Counted from the first letter of the stretch, positions 51,257 through 60,730 are shown. The stretch: DNA of 64,000 bases from JBEKTY01 sp049515555 (GCA_049515555.1 JBEKTY010000033.1:1-64000); one strand, 5' to 3'. Numbers and translations are program-made. The notes: a model not told the origin generated them from the sequence alone.

Positions 51257-51364
51257 CAGAGCACTTGTCGATCCCCCGGAGGATCAGTTACATTACCAAG
51301 CATGGACCGAACTGGCTGGTTTTGAAGCGCCTCCCGGTGGCTGGTTTTGAAGCGCCCAGTGACA
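51257..51364 (+). mobile_element. IS21-like right terminus at the island's right boundary
   Basis: Two copies of TGGCTGGTTTTGAAGCGCC, at 51313 and 51338, are spaced 25 bp and followed by CAGTGACA ending at 51364. The aldo/keto reductase homology begins at the next base. Orientation and spacing equal those of the left boundary at 42536-42586. Confidence 0.7.
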
Positions 51365-51562
51365 CTCCTCGCTCACGCCCAACGAGTACACGTCGGCGGT
51401 GTCGAAGAAGTTGATTCCGGCCTCGACGGCCTTGCGGAAGAAGGGCATGGCCGCCTGTTCTTCCAAGACCCAAGGCCGCCACTGGGTGCTGCCGTAGCTC
51501 ATACAGCCCAGGCAGAGGCGGGAGACTTTGACGCCGGTACGACCGAGATACGTGTATTGCAT
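51365..51562 (-). pseudogene. Aldo/keto reductase, N-terminal fragment
   Basis: MQYTYLGRTGVKVSRLCLGC through GINFFDTADVYSLGVSEE is a perfect N-terminal barrel segment of the YajO/Tas-type aldo/keto reductases, including the catalytic Asp and Tyr (DTADVY). It stops abruptly after 66 residues where the IS21-like end begins; the frame then reads transposon DNA. About 260 residues are missing. No remnant of the 3' part was found left of the island at 42.5 kb. It is the last gene of the leftward carbohydrate cluster. Confidence 0.88.
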
Positions 51563-51668
51563 GGTGAAATGATCCTTGGAAATAGGAAAAAGGAGTGGTG
51601 GATTCTACCACATTGCGCTCTCACCGTCCCGCTTCATCCGACACTGCACATTCGCCTCGGACGGAAAC

Positions 51669-52346
51669 CTACTTGACGTTCTCCATGATCCGCTTCACCA
51701 CCTGTTCTGCCTGGACGGCAACTCCCTTACCATTGAAGTGGACGCCGTCGTTGGACCAGTATTCGGTATGGTGTCTCACCAGGCCATAGAGATCGTCAAC
51801 GGGAATCCCCTCGCGGGCCACGATCCCCTCGGCGATCTTGTTGCGGGCCTCCACACGCTTGGTCCCTTCGGCGACCACGTCCAACTTCCCAGCCTGCCGC
51901 ATCGGCGTGATGGTGGCCCAGATGAGCTTCGCCTTCGGGGCATGCTTGCGGATTGTGGCTACCAGTTCTGGGAATCCCCTCTCGTACTCGATTTCAGTGT
52001 AGCCCCAGCCGTGCAAGCCGTTGTTAAAGTGGACCACGTTAAAGCGGCACTGGTCGAGCACCATCGCCACCTCGGCCAGCAGCGCTGGGTCGCCGATGGA
52101 CTTCGATGTCGTCAGCCGGGCTACGGACACCTTGCCCTTCAACTCATCGGCGACGTTGGGGCCGTAGCCCCCGGTAATCGAATCGCCGATCAAGAGCACT
52201 CGGGGCAGCTTGGTGTCGTTGGCATCGGTGATCCAGACGTTACACCACTCGACGCTTTCTCGGGAAATATGTGACTCCTGCGAGAAAGCCGCCGAGGCGG
52301 CCAGGGTCGTCGTCATTGCCAGGCAGTAATAGAAGAAGCGTTTCAT
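51669..52346 (-). CDS. Secreted SGNH/GDSL hydrolase
   Basis: A 225-aa exported esterase-like enzyme. The signal peptide (MKRFFYYCLAMTTTLAASAA) is followed by the nucleophile block LLIGDSITGGYG (S56), block III HFNNGLHGWG (Asn) and the final catalytic pair in NDGVHFNGKG. Family members deacetylate or de-esterify polysaccharides. The gap from the peroxiredoxin gene is 13 nt, so they are co-transcribed. Its place in a cluster of carbohydrate-active proteins supports a polysaccharide esterase role, which is inferred. Confidence 0.87.
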   Translation of the reverse strand: MKRFFYYCLAMTTTLAASAAFSQESHISRESVEWCNVWITDANDTKLPRVLLIGDSITGGYGPNVADELKGKVSVARLTTSKSIGDPALLAEVAMVLDQCRFNVVHFNNGLHGWGYTEIEYERGFPELVATIRKHAPKAKLIWATITPMRQAGKLDVVAEGTKRVEARNKIAEGIVAREGIPVDDLYGLVRHHTEYWSNDGVHFNGKGVAVQAEQVVKRIMENVK

Positions 52347-52359
52347 TCCTCAGTTTCCC

Positions 52360-52851
52360 TCATGGTTGTGAATCGGATGTATCTTTGCGTTCGCGAACCA
52401 ATTCCCGCACGATCTTCATTGCCTCGGCCACATGCCGCTCCGCCGAGAAGAGCGCGCTGAAGACGTGGCGCACGATGCCCTGCTTGTCGATGACGTAGGT
52501 CACCCTGCTGGGCAGGACGCCCAGCGTCTTCGGCACCTGGAAGGCTTTCCGCAACGAGCCGTCCTGGTCGCTCAGCAGCAGGAACGGCAGCGCCCGGCCG
52601 GTGGCGAAGGTCCGGTGGCGTTCCGGCGAATCCGCGCTGACGCCGATGACCACGGCCCCCAGCCCGGTGAACTCCTCGAAAGCATCCCGGAAGCTGGACG
52701 CCTCCTTGGTGCAGACCGGCGAGCCGTCCATCGGGTAGAAGTAGAGCACGACGACGTGCTTGCCCCGATAGTCGGCAAGCCGCACCTGCTGGCCAGTGTG
52801 GGCTTGGGCGGTGAAGTCGGGGGCGGGCTGGCTCAGAAGCGGCGCAGTCAT
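52360..52851 (-). CDS. Peroxiredoxin, Bcp/PrxQ-type
   Basis: A 163-aa thioredoxin-fold peroxidase. The N-terminal strand (PDFTAQAHTGQQVRLADYRG) leads to the active-site loop YFYPMDGSPVCTKEASSF with peroxidatic C47. No second cysteine is seen five residues later, so it is a 1-Cys or atypical type. No signal peptide. ATG 52851 overlaps the preceding gene's TGA as ATGA. An intracellular peroxidase inside a carbohydrate operon is unexpected; it may protect against peroxide made by a cluster oxidase, for which the kelch protein is a candidate. Confidence 0.88.
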   Translation of the reverse strand: MTAPLLSQPAPDFTAQAHTGQQVRLADYRGKHVVVLYFYPMDGSPVCTKEASSFRDAFEEFTGLGAVVIGVSADSPERHRTFATGRALPFLLLSDQDGSLRKAFQVPKTLGVLPSRVTYVIDKQGIVRHVFSALFSAERHVAEAMKIVRELVRERKDTSDSQP

Positions 52852-54161
52852 CTCGACCGTTTCTCCTCCGTGTTCGTAGGCTTCAGTCGGTCGCCACTTC
52901 CTCCTTCTCTCACTTCGACGGTCTTGAGCCAGTCGTCCCATGTGCCGATCAGTTCATCCTGGGCTTTACGTTCAATTCGTCCACCGGAAGAAGAACCCTC
53001 GGATGGACACGCCAAGCCACCGGATGGTCCTTTTCCCGAGAAACCGCCCCATATCTGCCACCCCGTCTCCTGATAATCATATTCTCCCACTGCACTGGAA
53101 TTACGAGGATCGTTCTCGCCGGTCGCCGAGAACAAAAGGCTGAGAATCCAGGCCCGTTTCTGGTCGGAAAGCGATCTGTCTCCGAGCGCTTCAATGAGCG
53201 CGGGGACCGCCTTGATGCCCATGCCGAGAAGCCTTCCTTCCGGCGCAGTGGGTGGCACGAACTTGTGGGCCCATTCGCCATAGGTCCCTGCAACGACCTT
53301 CAGCCGCTGCTTTGCATTGAGAGCCGCGATCCACTCGGCAGCCTGTTTGTGCTCCCGCGCTGTCAATTCGATAACCAGAGGTCGCACAATTAGCGTGATG
53401 GGCTTCGACTGGCTGACGATCCGCCCATTGATGTCCGATTCATCGGCAATGGCCCTCGTGTCGTGGTAGAGCACTTCCAACGAATACGTCCCCGGTTGGC
53501 GTATTCTGACAAAGCTGCCCACATCGAGCACCGTCTCCCAAGACTTTCCGTATTCGAGAATATCCTTCTGGTACATTCCCCCGCCATCCCACGACAGTCG
53601 TTCCTTGACCGGCAACTCTGTGCCCTTGCTGTTACGCGCGATAAGCCGCCAGCGCGCTTGCCGCCCGCTTCTATACTCTCCCCCATTCGTGAAGCCAACG
53701 ACGGCCTTCTCGCAGTCCACGTTCTTTATCGCCACTTTCAGCCTTGGGAGCGACAGAGGGGTTCCCTCCAACGGTCCTTGCGACTCCAGTACCACTGCCA
53801 GCGGGTCGGGTTTCTTCTGAACGCGGCGGAGCGCGGTCAGCAGCTCAAGATTGTCGAGGCTGCCCGATTCGGTGTCGTCGCTATCTTTGGCAAGCTTGAA
53901 TTTCTTCTTTACGAGAGCATTCAGCTTGGCGTCCAGGAACGCTTCCCACGTCTTGTCGCCACGTCGCACGATTTCATTGAGGCGAGGCTCGTAAAGAGAA
54001 TCGTGGCGGAAACCAGAACTGTCGAGGAGCTTTTCGAGGGACTGTTTCAACTGCTCGTCTGAAAATGACTTGAGTCCTTACGCCCACGAAAGGCTGAAGG
54101 GAACTGGAATCGCAAGCAACAGTGCGAAGAGGGCAGCGGCAGGGAGGATTTTCTTCATCAT
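52848..54161 (-). pseudogene. Exported unknown protein broken by a stop codon after the signal peptide
   Basis: From ATG 54161 the frame encodes a signal peptide (MMKKILPAAALFALLLAIPV then PFSLSWA), then TAA at 54078-54080, and then continues in the same frame as GLKSFSDEQLKQSLEKLLDS to the stop at 52848. The downstream 400-odd residues have no recognised family; VKAVPALIEALGD-type helices and a beta-rich middle (VRIRQPGTYSLEVLY) can be seen. The upstream part is a textbook leader for the downstream part, so the TAA is most simply a nonsense mutation or a sequence error. Internal reinitiation at TTG 54050 would give a leaderless protein. The stop overlaps the peroxiredoxin start. Confidence 0.72.
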
Positions 54162-54333
54162 TGGGCGTGGGGGGGGAAGGGGGGAAACAGGTAAGCCACG
54201 ATTACGGCATCCGTCGATTATTATCCTGGCAGTATACCGTGAAATCAACCATGGTTCCCGGAGCTGGTCCGCACCTTGGCAAGTCGATGGCCGGGGACAT
54301 CCAGACGCGATTACCGAATTGTCGGAACGTGAT

Positions 54334-56436
54334 CTAGCGAACTGGCTTGCCAAACAGAACGTCGGCCCACGCGGGAGTCAGTTCCCGTTTGAGGTTCAGC
54401 CGAAAGTTTCCCGTTGTCCTCCCGGAGTTCCCAATGAACCACACGGATGCCGTTGCAAAGCCACGATCTCCGCTCCGTGGTCCTGCGTTCCAGCCATCGG
54501 GTTGTTGTGTGATCACGGCATCCGCCTGGCAGACTGCCGAGTTGACCAGGAGAACGCCCTTGCCTCCAGCCACATGGACCAGCGATGGGACTTGGTGCAG
54601 CCAGTTCCCCGCAATGGTCTGATAGAGGCGGACATCCTCGCATTGATCCATGATGATGTAACGGGAAGACGCCTCGAATTGCAGGCCCAGGGCCGCCAGA
54701 TGTTTGGCAGCGCGCAACACCAAAGCCGTGCCGTGATAGTGTTCCTGGGCCACTGCGTACAGCCACTTTCGACCGCTGGACGTTATCTCCAGGCCATCAC
54801 CCGATGCCCCCGGATGCCAACCATTCTCGAAAAACCCGCCGCCGGAACCGCTGATTCGCCAGTTTAGCGTTTGGCTGCGACTGTCGTTGGCGAAAGTCGT
54901 ATCGATCAACATCGACTTTTCCCCGGCGCGCCAGTCGCAGTAGATTCCGCCCGGGGTATCCATGTGGAATTGAAGGTGGCAGATCGTGGTCGTTGCCTCC
55001 GGGGAGTCGGGGATTCCGACCATAGCCTTGCGACTGGCCGGATCACGGAAGCCGTCGCTGTCCGCCTTGAGCACCAGTTGTGACCACATCTCGCCGAACA
55101 CCCGACTGCACGGTCGGAGCCGGAGCGTGTCGGAGATCAGGTAGGTGCCTTCCGGGATGAATAGCTCGTCGCGAGCGTCGATGGCTCGTTGCAACGCCGA
55201 TGTATCATCCGCGCGACCGTCCCCCCTGGCCCCAAACTCGGCTACAGACCGCGCAGTGGCTGTCAGCGCGGGGTAATCCGGCGACGGCAGAGCCTTGGAG
55301 ATCGCGGGCAGAACATCCGTCAGGTCATGTTCAGCCCCAGGCAGATCGCAGCCGTTCACCATGGCCGATCCACTCACCCAAAAACCAATGGTTGTCTGGC
55401 CCTGTGGCTTCGCAGACAACATCCCCTGGACGATTTCTTTATTGCCACGAGAGGACACGCCCTGGAGCACCAACGAGGTGCCCGAGTTCTGAATCGCGCT
55501 TCCGCCAGCGATGTTTTCCAGCGAGGAGTCCAGCATGGTCACAGCGCCACCGATGGTGGCCACGGGCGCGGTGTCCTTCAGTTCCAAACCCAGTAGGCTG
55601 AAGTTCCAGACACCATGAAGCCACAGCGAGTGCTTACGCTGTCGCTCGAACCGTGCGCTCCGCAAGACCCACTGGCTCGTTTCGTCTACATACCAGCCGT
55701 AGTCTCCGCCGATCAGGTGCAGATGCGAAATCACCCCACCCCCTCCCCACCAGATCGACTTCAGACATCCCTGGGCCGTCCCGGCGTCGATGGTAACGTG
55801 CCGCAGCGCGGTCTGCTGGGCCACAAGCCAGTAAATTCCCCATGCACCGGGGTTCCCGTCGCCGATCTTGATCTTCAGGTGCCGCAACGTAATGAAGAAG
55901 GTGTTGTTTGTGCTGCCGCCAAGCTGGTCGGTCCGGGTCTTCCAGTCCCGTGCTGCCGGATCGGCATTGTAACCGCCCGCCGTGACGAGCATCGGTTTCG
56001 GGTTAGCCGGGTCACCGAACCCCCTCGCCCCGTCCTTGAGAACAAGCGTCGGGGGATTGTTCGTATCTCCGGCCAGCATGGTTGCCCGCCAGACGATGAG
56101 GGTGTCGCTTACAAGGTAAGTCCCCGGCGGGACGTAGACATTGGCTGGCGTTTTTTCCCGCTCGTGGCCCCGTCCCTCTTCCAATGCCCGAATGAATGCC
56201 TGCGTGTCGTCGTTGATCCCGTCTCCCTTCGCCCCATAATCGCGGACGTTGCGGAAGCCATGTCCGTGCGGCAATCGGGCATAGTCGTCCGCGAGCGCCG
56301 TGGCTTCGCAACAGGATAGTGCAAGGATCACGAGCATCAGCACGGCGATCCCGTGCTGCTTCAGCAGGTTCTCTACACGCTCGAATACGGATGCTGACAT
56401 TGAAGGTTTCCGCGAAGCAGGAAACAACGTGCTCAT
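54334..56436 (-). CDS. Exported GH55/pectate-lyase-3-like double beta-helix protein
   Basis: A 700-aa protein with an N-terminal membrane or signal segment (HGIAVLMLVILALSCCEATA). Two pectate-lyase-3-type beta-helix domains follow, each opened by the family motif: VRDYGAKGDGINDDTQAF near residue 65 and VAEFGARGDGRADDTSALQ near 395. Both then show the VPPGTYLVSDTL or IPEGTYLISDTLR strand. Tandem domains of this kind occur in GH55 exo-beta-1,3-glucanases and phage-type depolymerases. ATG 56436 overlaps the preceding stop as ATGA; Met 13 is an alternative that shortens the signal region. The substrate is not determinable. Confidence 0.82.
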   Translation of the reverse strand: MSTLFPASRKPSMSASVFERVENLLKQHGIAVLMLVILALSCCEATALADDYARLPHGHGFRNVRDYGAKGDGINDDTQAFIRALEEGRGHEREKTPANVYVPPGTYLVSDTLIVWRATMLAGDTNNPPTLVLKDGARGFGDPANPKPMLVTAGGYNADPAARDWKTRTDQLGGSTNNTFFITLRHLKIKIGDGNPGAWGIYWLVAQQTALRHVTIDAGTAQGCLKSIWWGGGGVISHLHLIGGDYGWYVDETSQWVLRSARFERQRKHSLWLHGVWNFSLLGLELKDTAPVATIGGAVTMLDSSLENIAGGSAIQNSGTSLVLQGVSSRGNKEIVQGMLSAKPQGQTTIGFWVSGSAMVNGCDLPGAEHDLTDVLPAISKALPSPDYPALTATARSVAEFGARGDGRADDTSALQRAIDARDELFIPEGTYLISDTLRLRPCSRVFGEMWSQLVLKADSDGFRDPASRKAMVGIPDSPEATTTICHLQFHMDTPGGIYCDWRAGEKSMLIDTTFANDSRSQTLNWRISGSGGGFFENGWHPGASGDGLEITSSGRKWLYAVAQEHYHGTALVLRAAKHLAALGLQFEASSRYIIMDQCEDVRLYQTIAGNWLHQVPSLVHVAGGKGVLLVNSAVCQADAVITQQPDGWNAGPRSGDRGFATASVWFIGNSGRTTGNFRLNLKRELTPAWADVLFGKPVR

Positions 56437-57059
56437 GTAGGCTCACGTTCTGGGGACCGGCACTCGGCCAGGAACTTCAACAGTTCCTCGTTGAACCTCG
56501 CCGGATCGCTCATGTAGGGCGCATGGCTGCCGCCGGGGATGACCAACATCCGGCCCTTCTGCACCGACCGCACCAGTAACTCGCCATCGGCCAGCGGGAT
56601 CGTGCGGTCGTTCTCGCCCCAAAGAGCCAGCACCGGAACTGTGATTCGCGGCAGGCGATTCTGGTAGGTTCTTATCCGCACGGGTGCTACGGCGACGAAA
56701 CCGGCTACCCGCTCGGGATGCGCGGTGATCAGCGGAAACGCGAAACTACCGCTCATGGACGCGGCCAACAATACCGGGTGTTCGACCTTGAGTTGGTCGA
56801 GAAGCCCGGCCAGCCAGCTTTCCGGCAACTGCTGGCTGGCCGGAGACTTCCCAAAGCCCGGCAAGTCGATGGCGAAGGTCCGATACCCGGCGGACGCCAG
56901 CGCGTCGAGCGTGCCGATCTGTCGCCAGGTGGCCGACGAGAAGCTGGCACCGTGGAGCAGAACGACGGGCTTGCCGTCCTCCGGCCCTGCAACAAGGTAA
57001 TGGACTCGGTCCCCGGCAACATCGGTCCACCGCGATCCGGTTTTTTCTTTATCCATCAT
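56433..57059 (-). CDS. Alpha/beta hydrolase
   Basis: A 208-aa alpha/beta-hydrolase-fold enzyme. The oxyanion motif VVLLHGASFSS (about 32-42) leads to the nucleophile elbow AASMSGS (S101, a departure from the usual GxSxG), acid D151 in WGENDRT and histidine H179 in GGSHAPY. There is no signal peptide. ATG 57059 is chosen because GGAGG lies 9 nt upstream; a GTG at 57119 that overlaps the kelch stop as GTGA is an alternative. It may hydrolyse esters released by the secreted enzymes of this cluster. Confidence 0.85.
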   Translation of the reverse strand: MMDKEKTGSRWTDVAGDRVHYLVAGPEDGKPVVLLHGASFSSATWRQIGTLDALASAGYRTFAIDLPGFGKSPASQQLPESWLAGLLDQLKVEHPVLLAASMSGSFAFPLITAHPERVAGFVAVAPVRIRTYQNRLPRITVPVLALWGENDRTIPLADGELLVRSVQKGRMLVIPGGSHAPYMSDPARFNEELLKFLAECRSPEREPT

Positions 57060-57115
57060 GGGCCGAGCCTCCAGGAGTTCCCGCGTACAGCCGGTCGCCT
57101 GCGCGTACGACCCCC

Positions 57116-58393
57116 TCACTTGGTTGTCTGCCGCTTGTAACGATATGCCACAATGACTCCATTGTCGTCGCTGTCACCCGCCACGTGAAAGAAGTGTACA
57201 TTCAGCAGCGCGTCATAGAACGCATTGACCTGGCCTCGTGGCCACTGCGCGGGCAGCTTGCCGACCGTCGTCCACTGGTTGTGCTCGGGATCGTAGGCGA
57301 ACATGCCGCACTCTTGGCCGCTGCCCGTGTGCCGAAAGACCAGCACCACATCGTTGGCCGAGTCGTAGTGCATGGCCGCGATGTTCGTCGCGTAGGAGTT
57401 CGAGCCGTTGCAAGGCTTGCCCTTGGGTTTCTGGTCCACCCAGGAATCGGTCTTCACGTCCCAGATCCGCAGCGCATTGTCGCCCGTGGCCACCGGGTAT
57501 GAGCCGCCGCCCAGGTAGATGCGATCCCGCACCGGATCGTAACAGCAGGTCGAGTCGATCCCGAACGGCGGCAGAGTCCCTTTGGCCTTCACCTCGGTCC
57601 ACTCGTTGGCGACCGCATCGTAGTAGCTTACCCCGTGGCCGGGATGGTAGAAGAGCGTCCTCTTGTGCGGCGCGAGGTAGACGAGCGTGTCGCCGAAGCC
57701 GCTGGGAGGACTGGCAGACTTGGACTTGCGCCGGTCCCAGCGGCCCTCGATGGTGTCGTACATCCACGGGCTGGCGTGGTTCCGATTGAGCTTGTCCTTC
57801 TGCTCTTGGAGAAACTGCCTGCGGCCTTCAATGGCGTTCCAGTAGTCGCCCGAACAGGGCATGCTCAGGAACCGCCGCGTGCCGGTGTCGTAGGTCACCA
57901 TTTCGTAGGCATGGACCATCGACGCCACGGGCAGCGGCCTGCCGTCCGCGTCCGCCTCAAAACCGTCCTCTGTCAGGGCCTTGCGGTAGGCTTTGACTTC
58001 CGTGCCGGGATAAACGCAGATCCAACGATGGGCGGGCACGTCGTAAAACCAGAGGTCGTCCATGTAGCGCCCGGTTTTCTGGTTCCACCAACCGTGCGCG
58101 CCCTCGCCGAAGAGGAACGCCCCATGCAGATCCGGCGCGAAGGCCATCGCACAGGACCAGGATCGGCCACGGGCGCGACCCCATTGCCGATCAGCGGCGG
58201 GTTGGCCCAGCACCAACCACTCGTTGTCGCCCAGGGCCTTGAGCTTGGCGATTGTCTGGCCCGGCGCACTTGGAACGGCTTCCAGGGGGCCCTTGCGGTG
58301 GGGCCCACCCGGTTCAGCTCCGAGCAACGCCGCAGGCAGCAGGTAGACTGCCAACGTCCACACGGAACGCACGGGGTATCGGGTCATGTCCAT
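57116..58393 (-). CDS. Exported kelch-repeat (galactose-oxidase-like) protein
   Basis: A 425-aa protein with an N-terminal signal peptide (VRSVWTLAVYLLPAALLGAE) and a beta-propeller of kelch-type repeats, for example LWFYDVPAHRWICV, PWMYDTIEGRWDRR, VSYYDAVANEWTEV, LRIWDVKTDSWVDQ and MFAYDPEHNQWTTV. Six or so blades are visible. The copper-binding Tyr/Cys residues of true galactose oxidases were not identified, so binding rather than oxidation is the safer view. GGGAGGTG precedes the ATG closely. It lies 18 nt after the cupin gene. Confidence 0.85.
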   Translation of the reverse strand: MDMTRYPVRSVWTLAVYLLPAALLGAEPGGPHRKGPLEAVPSAPGQTIAKLKALGDNEWLVLGQPAADRQWGRARGRSWSCAMAFAPDLHGAFLFGEGAHGWWNQKTGRYMDDLWFYDVPAHRWICVYPGTEVKAYRKALTEDGFEADADGRPLPVASMVHAYEMVTYDTGTRRFLSMPCSGDYWNAIEGRRQFLQEQKDKLNRNHASPWMYDTIEGRWDRRKSKSASPPSGFGDTLVYLAPHKRTLFYHPGHGVSYYDAVANEWTEVKAKGTLPPFGIDSTCCYDPVRDRIYLGGGSYPVATGDNALRIWDVKTDSWVDQKPKGKPCNGSNSYATNIAAMHYDSANDVVLVFRHTGSGQECGMFAYDPEHNQWTTVGKLPAQWPRGQVNAFYDALLNVHFFHVAGDSDDNGVIVAYRYKRQTTK

Positions 58394-58411
58394 AGCACAC
58401 CTCCCACAAGC

Positions 58412-58903
58412 CTATTGTTCGTCAGGGCGGTTGTCGGGGCGCGGCGGGACCTTGACGCCCTTGCTGTTGAACCTGACCACGACGAAGATTAACTGCTCCG
58501 TGCCGGTGTTCACAAGTCCATGGTATACCCAGGGCTCCACATAGAGAATGTCGCCCCGCTTGGCCGGGAACTCCTTCCCGTCGAGGGACCAGGTGCCCGA
58601 ACCCTCGGCCAAGATCAGGTACTCCTCTTCGGCATGCCGGTGGGCGCGATGGACGGCCTTGCCCGGCTTGACAATCGCCACGGCGGTCAACACGTTTTTC
58701 GTGCCCGCCGTCTCGCCGGTGAAGTATCGCCGCATCTCGCCCCAGTCGGCCTGGTTCGCCTTGGCGTCGTCAAAACTGACGATACCGGACTTCAGCGGCT
58801 TCGGCTGGGGATCGGCAGCAGCGGCGGGAGACGGGACTGCGGCCCCCAGAGCCAAAGCTACGGCGGTGAGGAGGATGAACAGGACTACTGGATGTCGCGA
58901 CAT
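58412..58903 (-). CDS. Exported cupin-domain protein
   Basis: A 163-aa protein with a signal peptide (MSRHPVVLFILLTAVALALG). The single cupin barrel carries HRAHRHAEEEYLILAEGSGT as motif 1 and PWVYHGLVNTG as motif 2, giving three or four histidine and one glutamate metal ligands. Such small cupins serve as sugar-binding or isomerase/dioxygenase domains. AAAGGAG lies 6 nt before the ATG. It is in the middle of the leftward cluster. Confidence 0.88.
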   Translation of the reverse strand: MSRHPVVLFILLTAVALALGAAVPSPAAAADPQPKPLKSGIVSFDDAKANQADWGEMRRYFTGETAGTKNVLTAVAIVKPGKAVHRAHRHAEEEYLILAEGSGTWSLDGKEFPAKRGDILYVEPWVYHGLVNTGTEQLIFVVVRFNSKGVKVPPRPDNRPDEQ

Positions 58904-58954
58904 GGCGTGCTCCTTTGGGACTGTGTGCTGTAGGTTTCAGAAGTGCAATGGGTT

Positions 58955-60730
58955 CTACCGCTCGGCCTTATCCATGAGCCGCTCCCCGTAGGGCGGCTCC
59001 AGACCGGCCTGGGCCATGATCTCCTTGGCCCCGGCTTTCGTGATTTCAGGTTCGCCGAAATAGTTGTCTCGCCAGGTGTGCCAATCCCGATTGCAGGCAT
59101 TGAACCGCAGCAACTCCGCTGCCGTCTTGTAGATGACGTTCTGCTCGAAGAGGAATCCCTTGCTCCCTTCGTCGATGAACATGCCGTTGTTCGGTGCCCC
59201 CTGGGCCAGGAAACTGCGGTGAACGTCGTGGAGATGGTTTCCCCGGATTACGGTTCCGGGCTGGAATCCCAAGGTATAGATGCAGCCGCCATCGCAGAGT
59301 CGGTTCATTACATCGTAGACATGGTTGTACTCGATGCGGTTCTCCTTGCACGCCGTAGGTTGCGGGTTCCACTGCCAACCGGCCGAGATCCCCGTGTACG
59401 GCAGGTCGTGAACGAGGTTGTGAGCAACCACCGTGCCCTGGGCAAATCCTACCCAAATGCCGACCGCGCCGTAGAACTCCCGCCCGCATGCGTGAACGTG
59501 GTTGTTGCTGACGCGGTTGCCCTTCGGTACTTCGGCCTCGGAGTTCGGCCCGTAGACCAGGATGCCGTTGGCGCTGACATCGAATACGCGGTTGCCTTGG
59601 ATAAGATTCTCGCGACAGCCCGTGGCCACCTCCACCCCGCAGCCGCCCAATCGCGCCAGCACCCCATCTTCGATGCTGCAATTCTCAGCCCAGGCAAGAC
59701 GAATTGCGGACGGGACATGGTGCTCTGCATTGCCATAATGGCTCGCCTGGACGCCCATGTAGCCTTCCTTGGGCAGTTCCCAGTCGGTGTACTCAAAGCG
59801 GAGGCCCTTGAAATGCAGGTTCCGCACAGCCTTCTGCGGCGGTCCCTGGAGCACGAGCAACTGCTGCAAGACGGGAGCTACGACCTCGCACCGGGTCATG
59901 TCCTCGCCGGGACGGGGCCAGTAGCTCAGCGTGCCGGTCTTTCGATCCAAATACCACTCGCCCGGTTGGTCGAGCAGTTCGCGGGCGTTCTCCAGGTGAT
60001 ACCACCGGCCCGCGTTGGGGAAGATGTAGTCCGGCCCCGATTGGTGTGGCGGGGCCAGCACGATGCGGTTCGCCTTCGCATCGAGGCTTTCGACCCGCTT
60101 GCGGTTGATTTCCCAGTTCCCGGCGACCATGACCTCGATGTCGGCGGTGCTCGACCAGTCACGGAGCACGCCCGGGGCCACCGTGAGCGTGAAACGGGTC
60201 AGGTCCTTGGTCAGCTCTGCGCCCTTGAGCTGGAGGCAATTCGGCTGGGCATCCTGGTTGGGAGACCGCGCGCGGACGGCTCGCTTGCCATTGACGTACA
60301 GATTGCGGAAGTACCACCTGCCTTCGGCCACACCCGGCACAGCGACCGTCCAAACCTCGCCTTCGCTCCGTTTCCAACCGCTGAGCCTCTTGCCCCCGCT
60401 AAGGATCACGTTCTCGCCTGGTTGGGCAGCGTAGGTGATGACGAACTGCTGGCTCCCAGAGTCCTCGGGACCGAACACCAGCGGTTCCGACAACTCGTAG
60501 ACGCCCTGACGGATCAACACCTTCACATCGCCCCGTAAACCCGACGCGACGACCCACCTGACCGCATCCCGGGTCCGCTCCAGGCTGGCAAAAGGCTTCT
60601 CTTGCGTTCCCGGGTTTGCGTCGTTGCCAGCCGGTGACACAAAGAACTGGGTAGCCGCAGGCGGCTCACCCGCTGTGATCCAAATGGGCATGGAGAAGAA
60701 AATCGCCAGGGCAATGAGCACGTATCGCAT
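58955..60730 (-). CDS. Exported right-handed parallel beta-helix protein
   Basis: A 591-aa protein. The signal peptide is MRYVLIALAIFFSMPIWITA. The N-terminal domain opens FFVSPAGNDANPGTQEKPFA, the standard start of planctomycete and Bacteroidetes polysaccharide-lyase-like helices. Asn-ladder turns such as NLIQGNRVFDVSANGILVYG, NRVSNNHVHACG and NRIEYNHVYDV mark the coils. A catalytic set was not identified. ATG 60730 has AAAGG 7 nt upstream. A GTG at 60775 overlapping the previous stop is an alternative. The role is in polysaccharide binding or cleavage. Confidence 0.83.
   Translation of the reverse strand: MRYVLIALAIFFSMPIWITAGEPPAATQFFVSPAGNDANPGTQEKPFASLERTRDAVRWVVASGLRGDVKVLIRQGVYELSEPLVFGPEDSGSQQFVITYAAQPGENVILSGGKRLSGWKRSEGEVWTVAVPGVAEGRWYFRNLYVNGKRAVRARSPNQDAQPNCLQLKGAELTKDLTRFTLTVAPGVLRDWSSTADIEVMVAGNWEINRKRVESLDAKANRIVLAPPHQSGPDYIFPNAGRWYHLENARELLDQPGEWYLDRKTGTLSYWPRPGEDMTRCEVVAPVLQQLLVLQGPPQKAVRNLHFKGLRFEYTDWELPKEGYMGVQASHYGNAEHHVPSAIRLAWAENCSIEDGVLARLGGCGVEVATGCRENLIQGNRVFDVSANGILVYGPNSEAEVPKGNRVSNNHVHACGREFYGAVGIWVGFAQGTVVAHNLVHDLPYTGISAGWQWNPQPTACKENRIEYNHVYDVMNRLCDGGCIYTLGFQPGTVIRGNHLHDVHRSFLAQGAPNNGMFIDEGSKGFLFEQNVIYKTAAELLRFNACNRDWHTWRDNYFGEPEITKAGAKEIMAQAGLEPPYGERLMDKAER

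Noticed and set aside
54070..54867. A 265-codon rightward frame
   Set aside because: It is antisense to the end of the GH55-like gene and has no start signal or domain.
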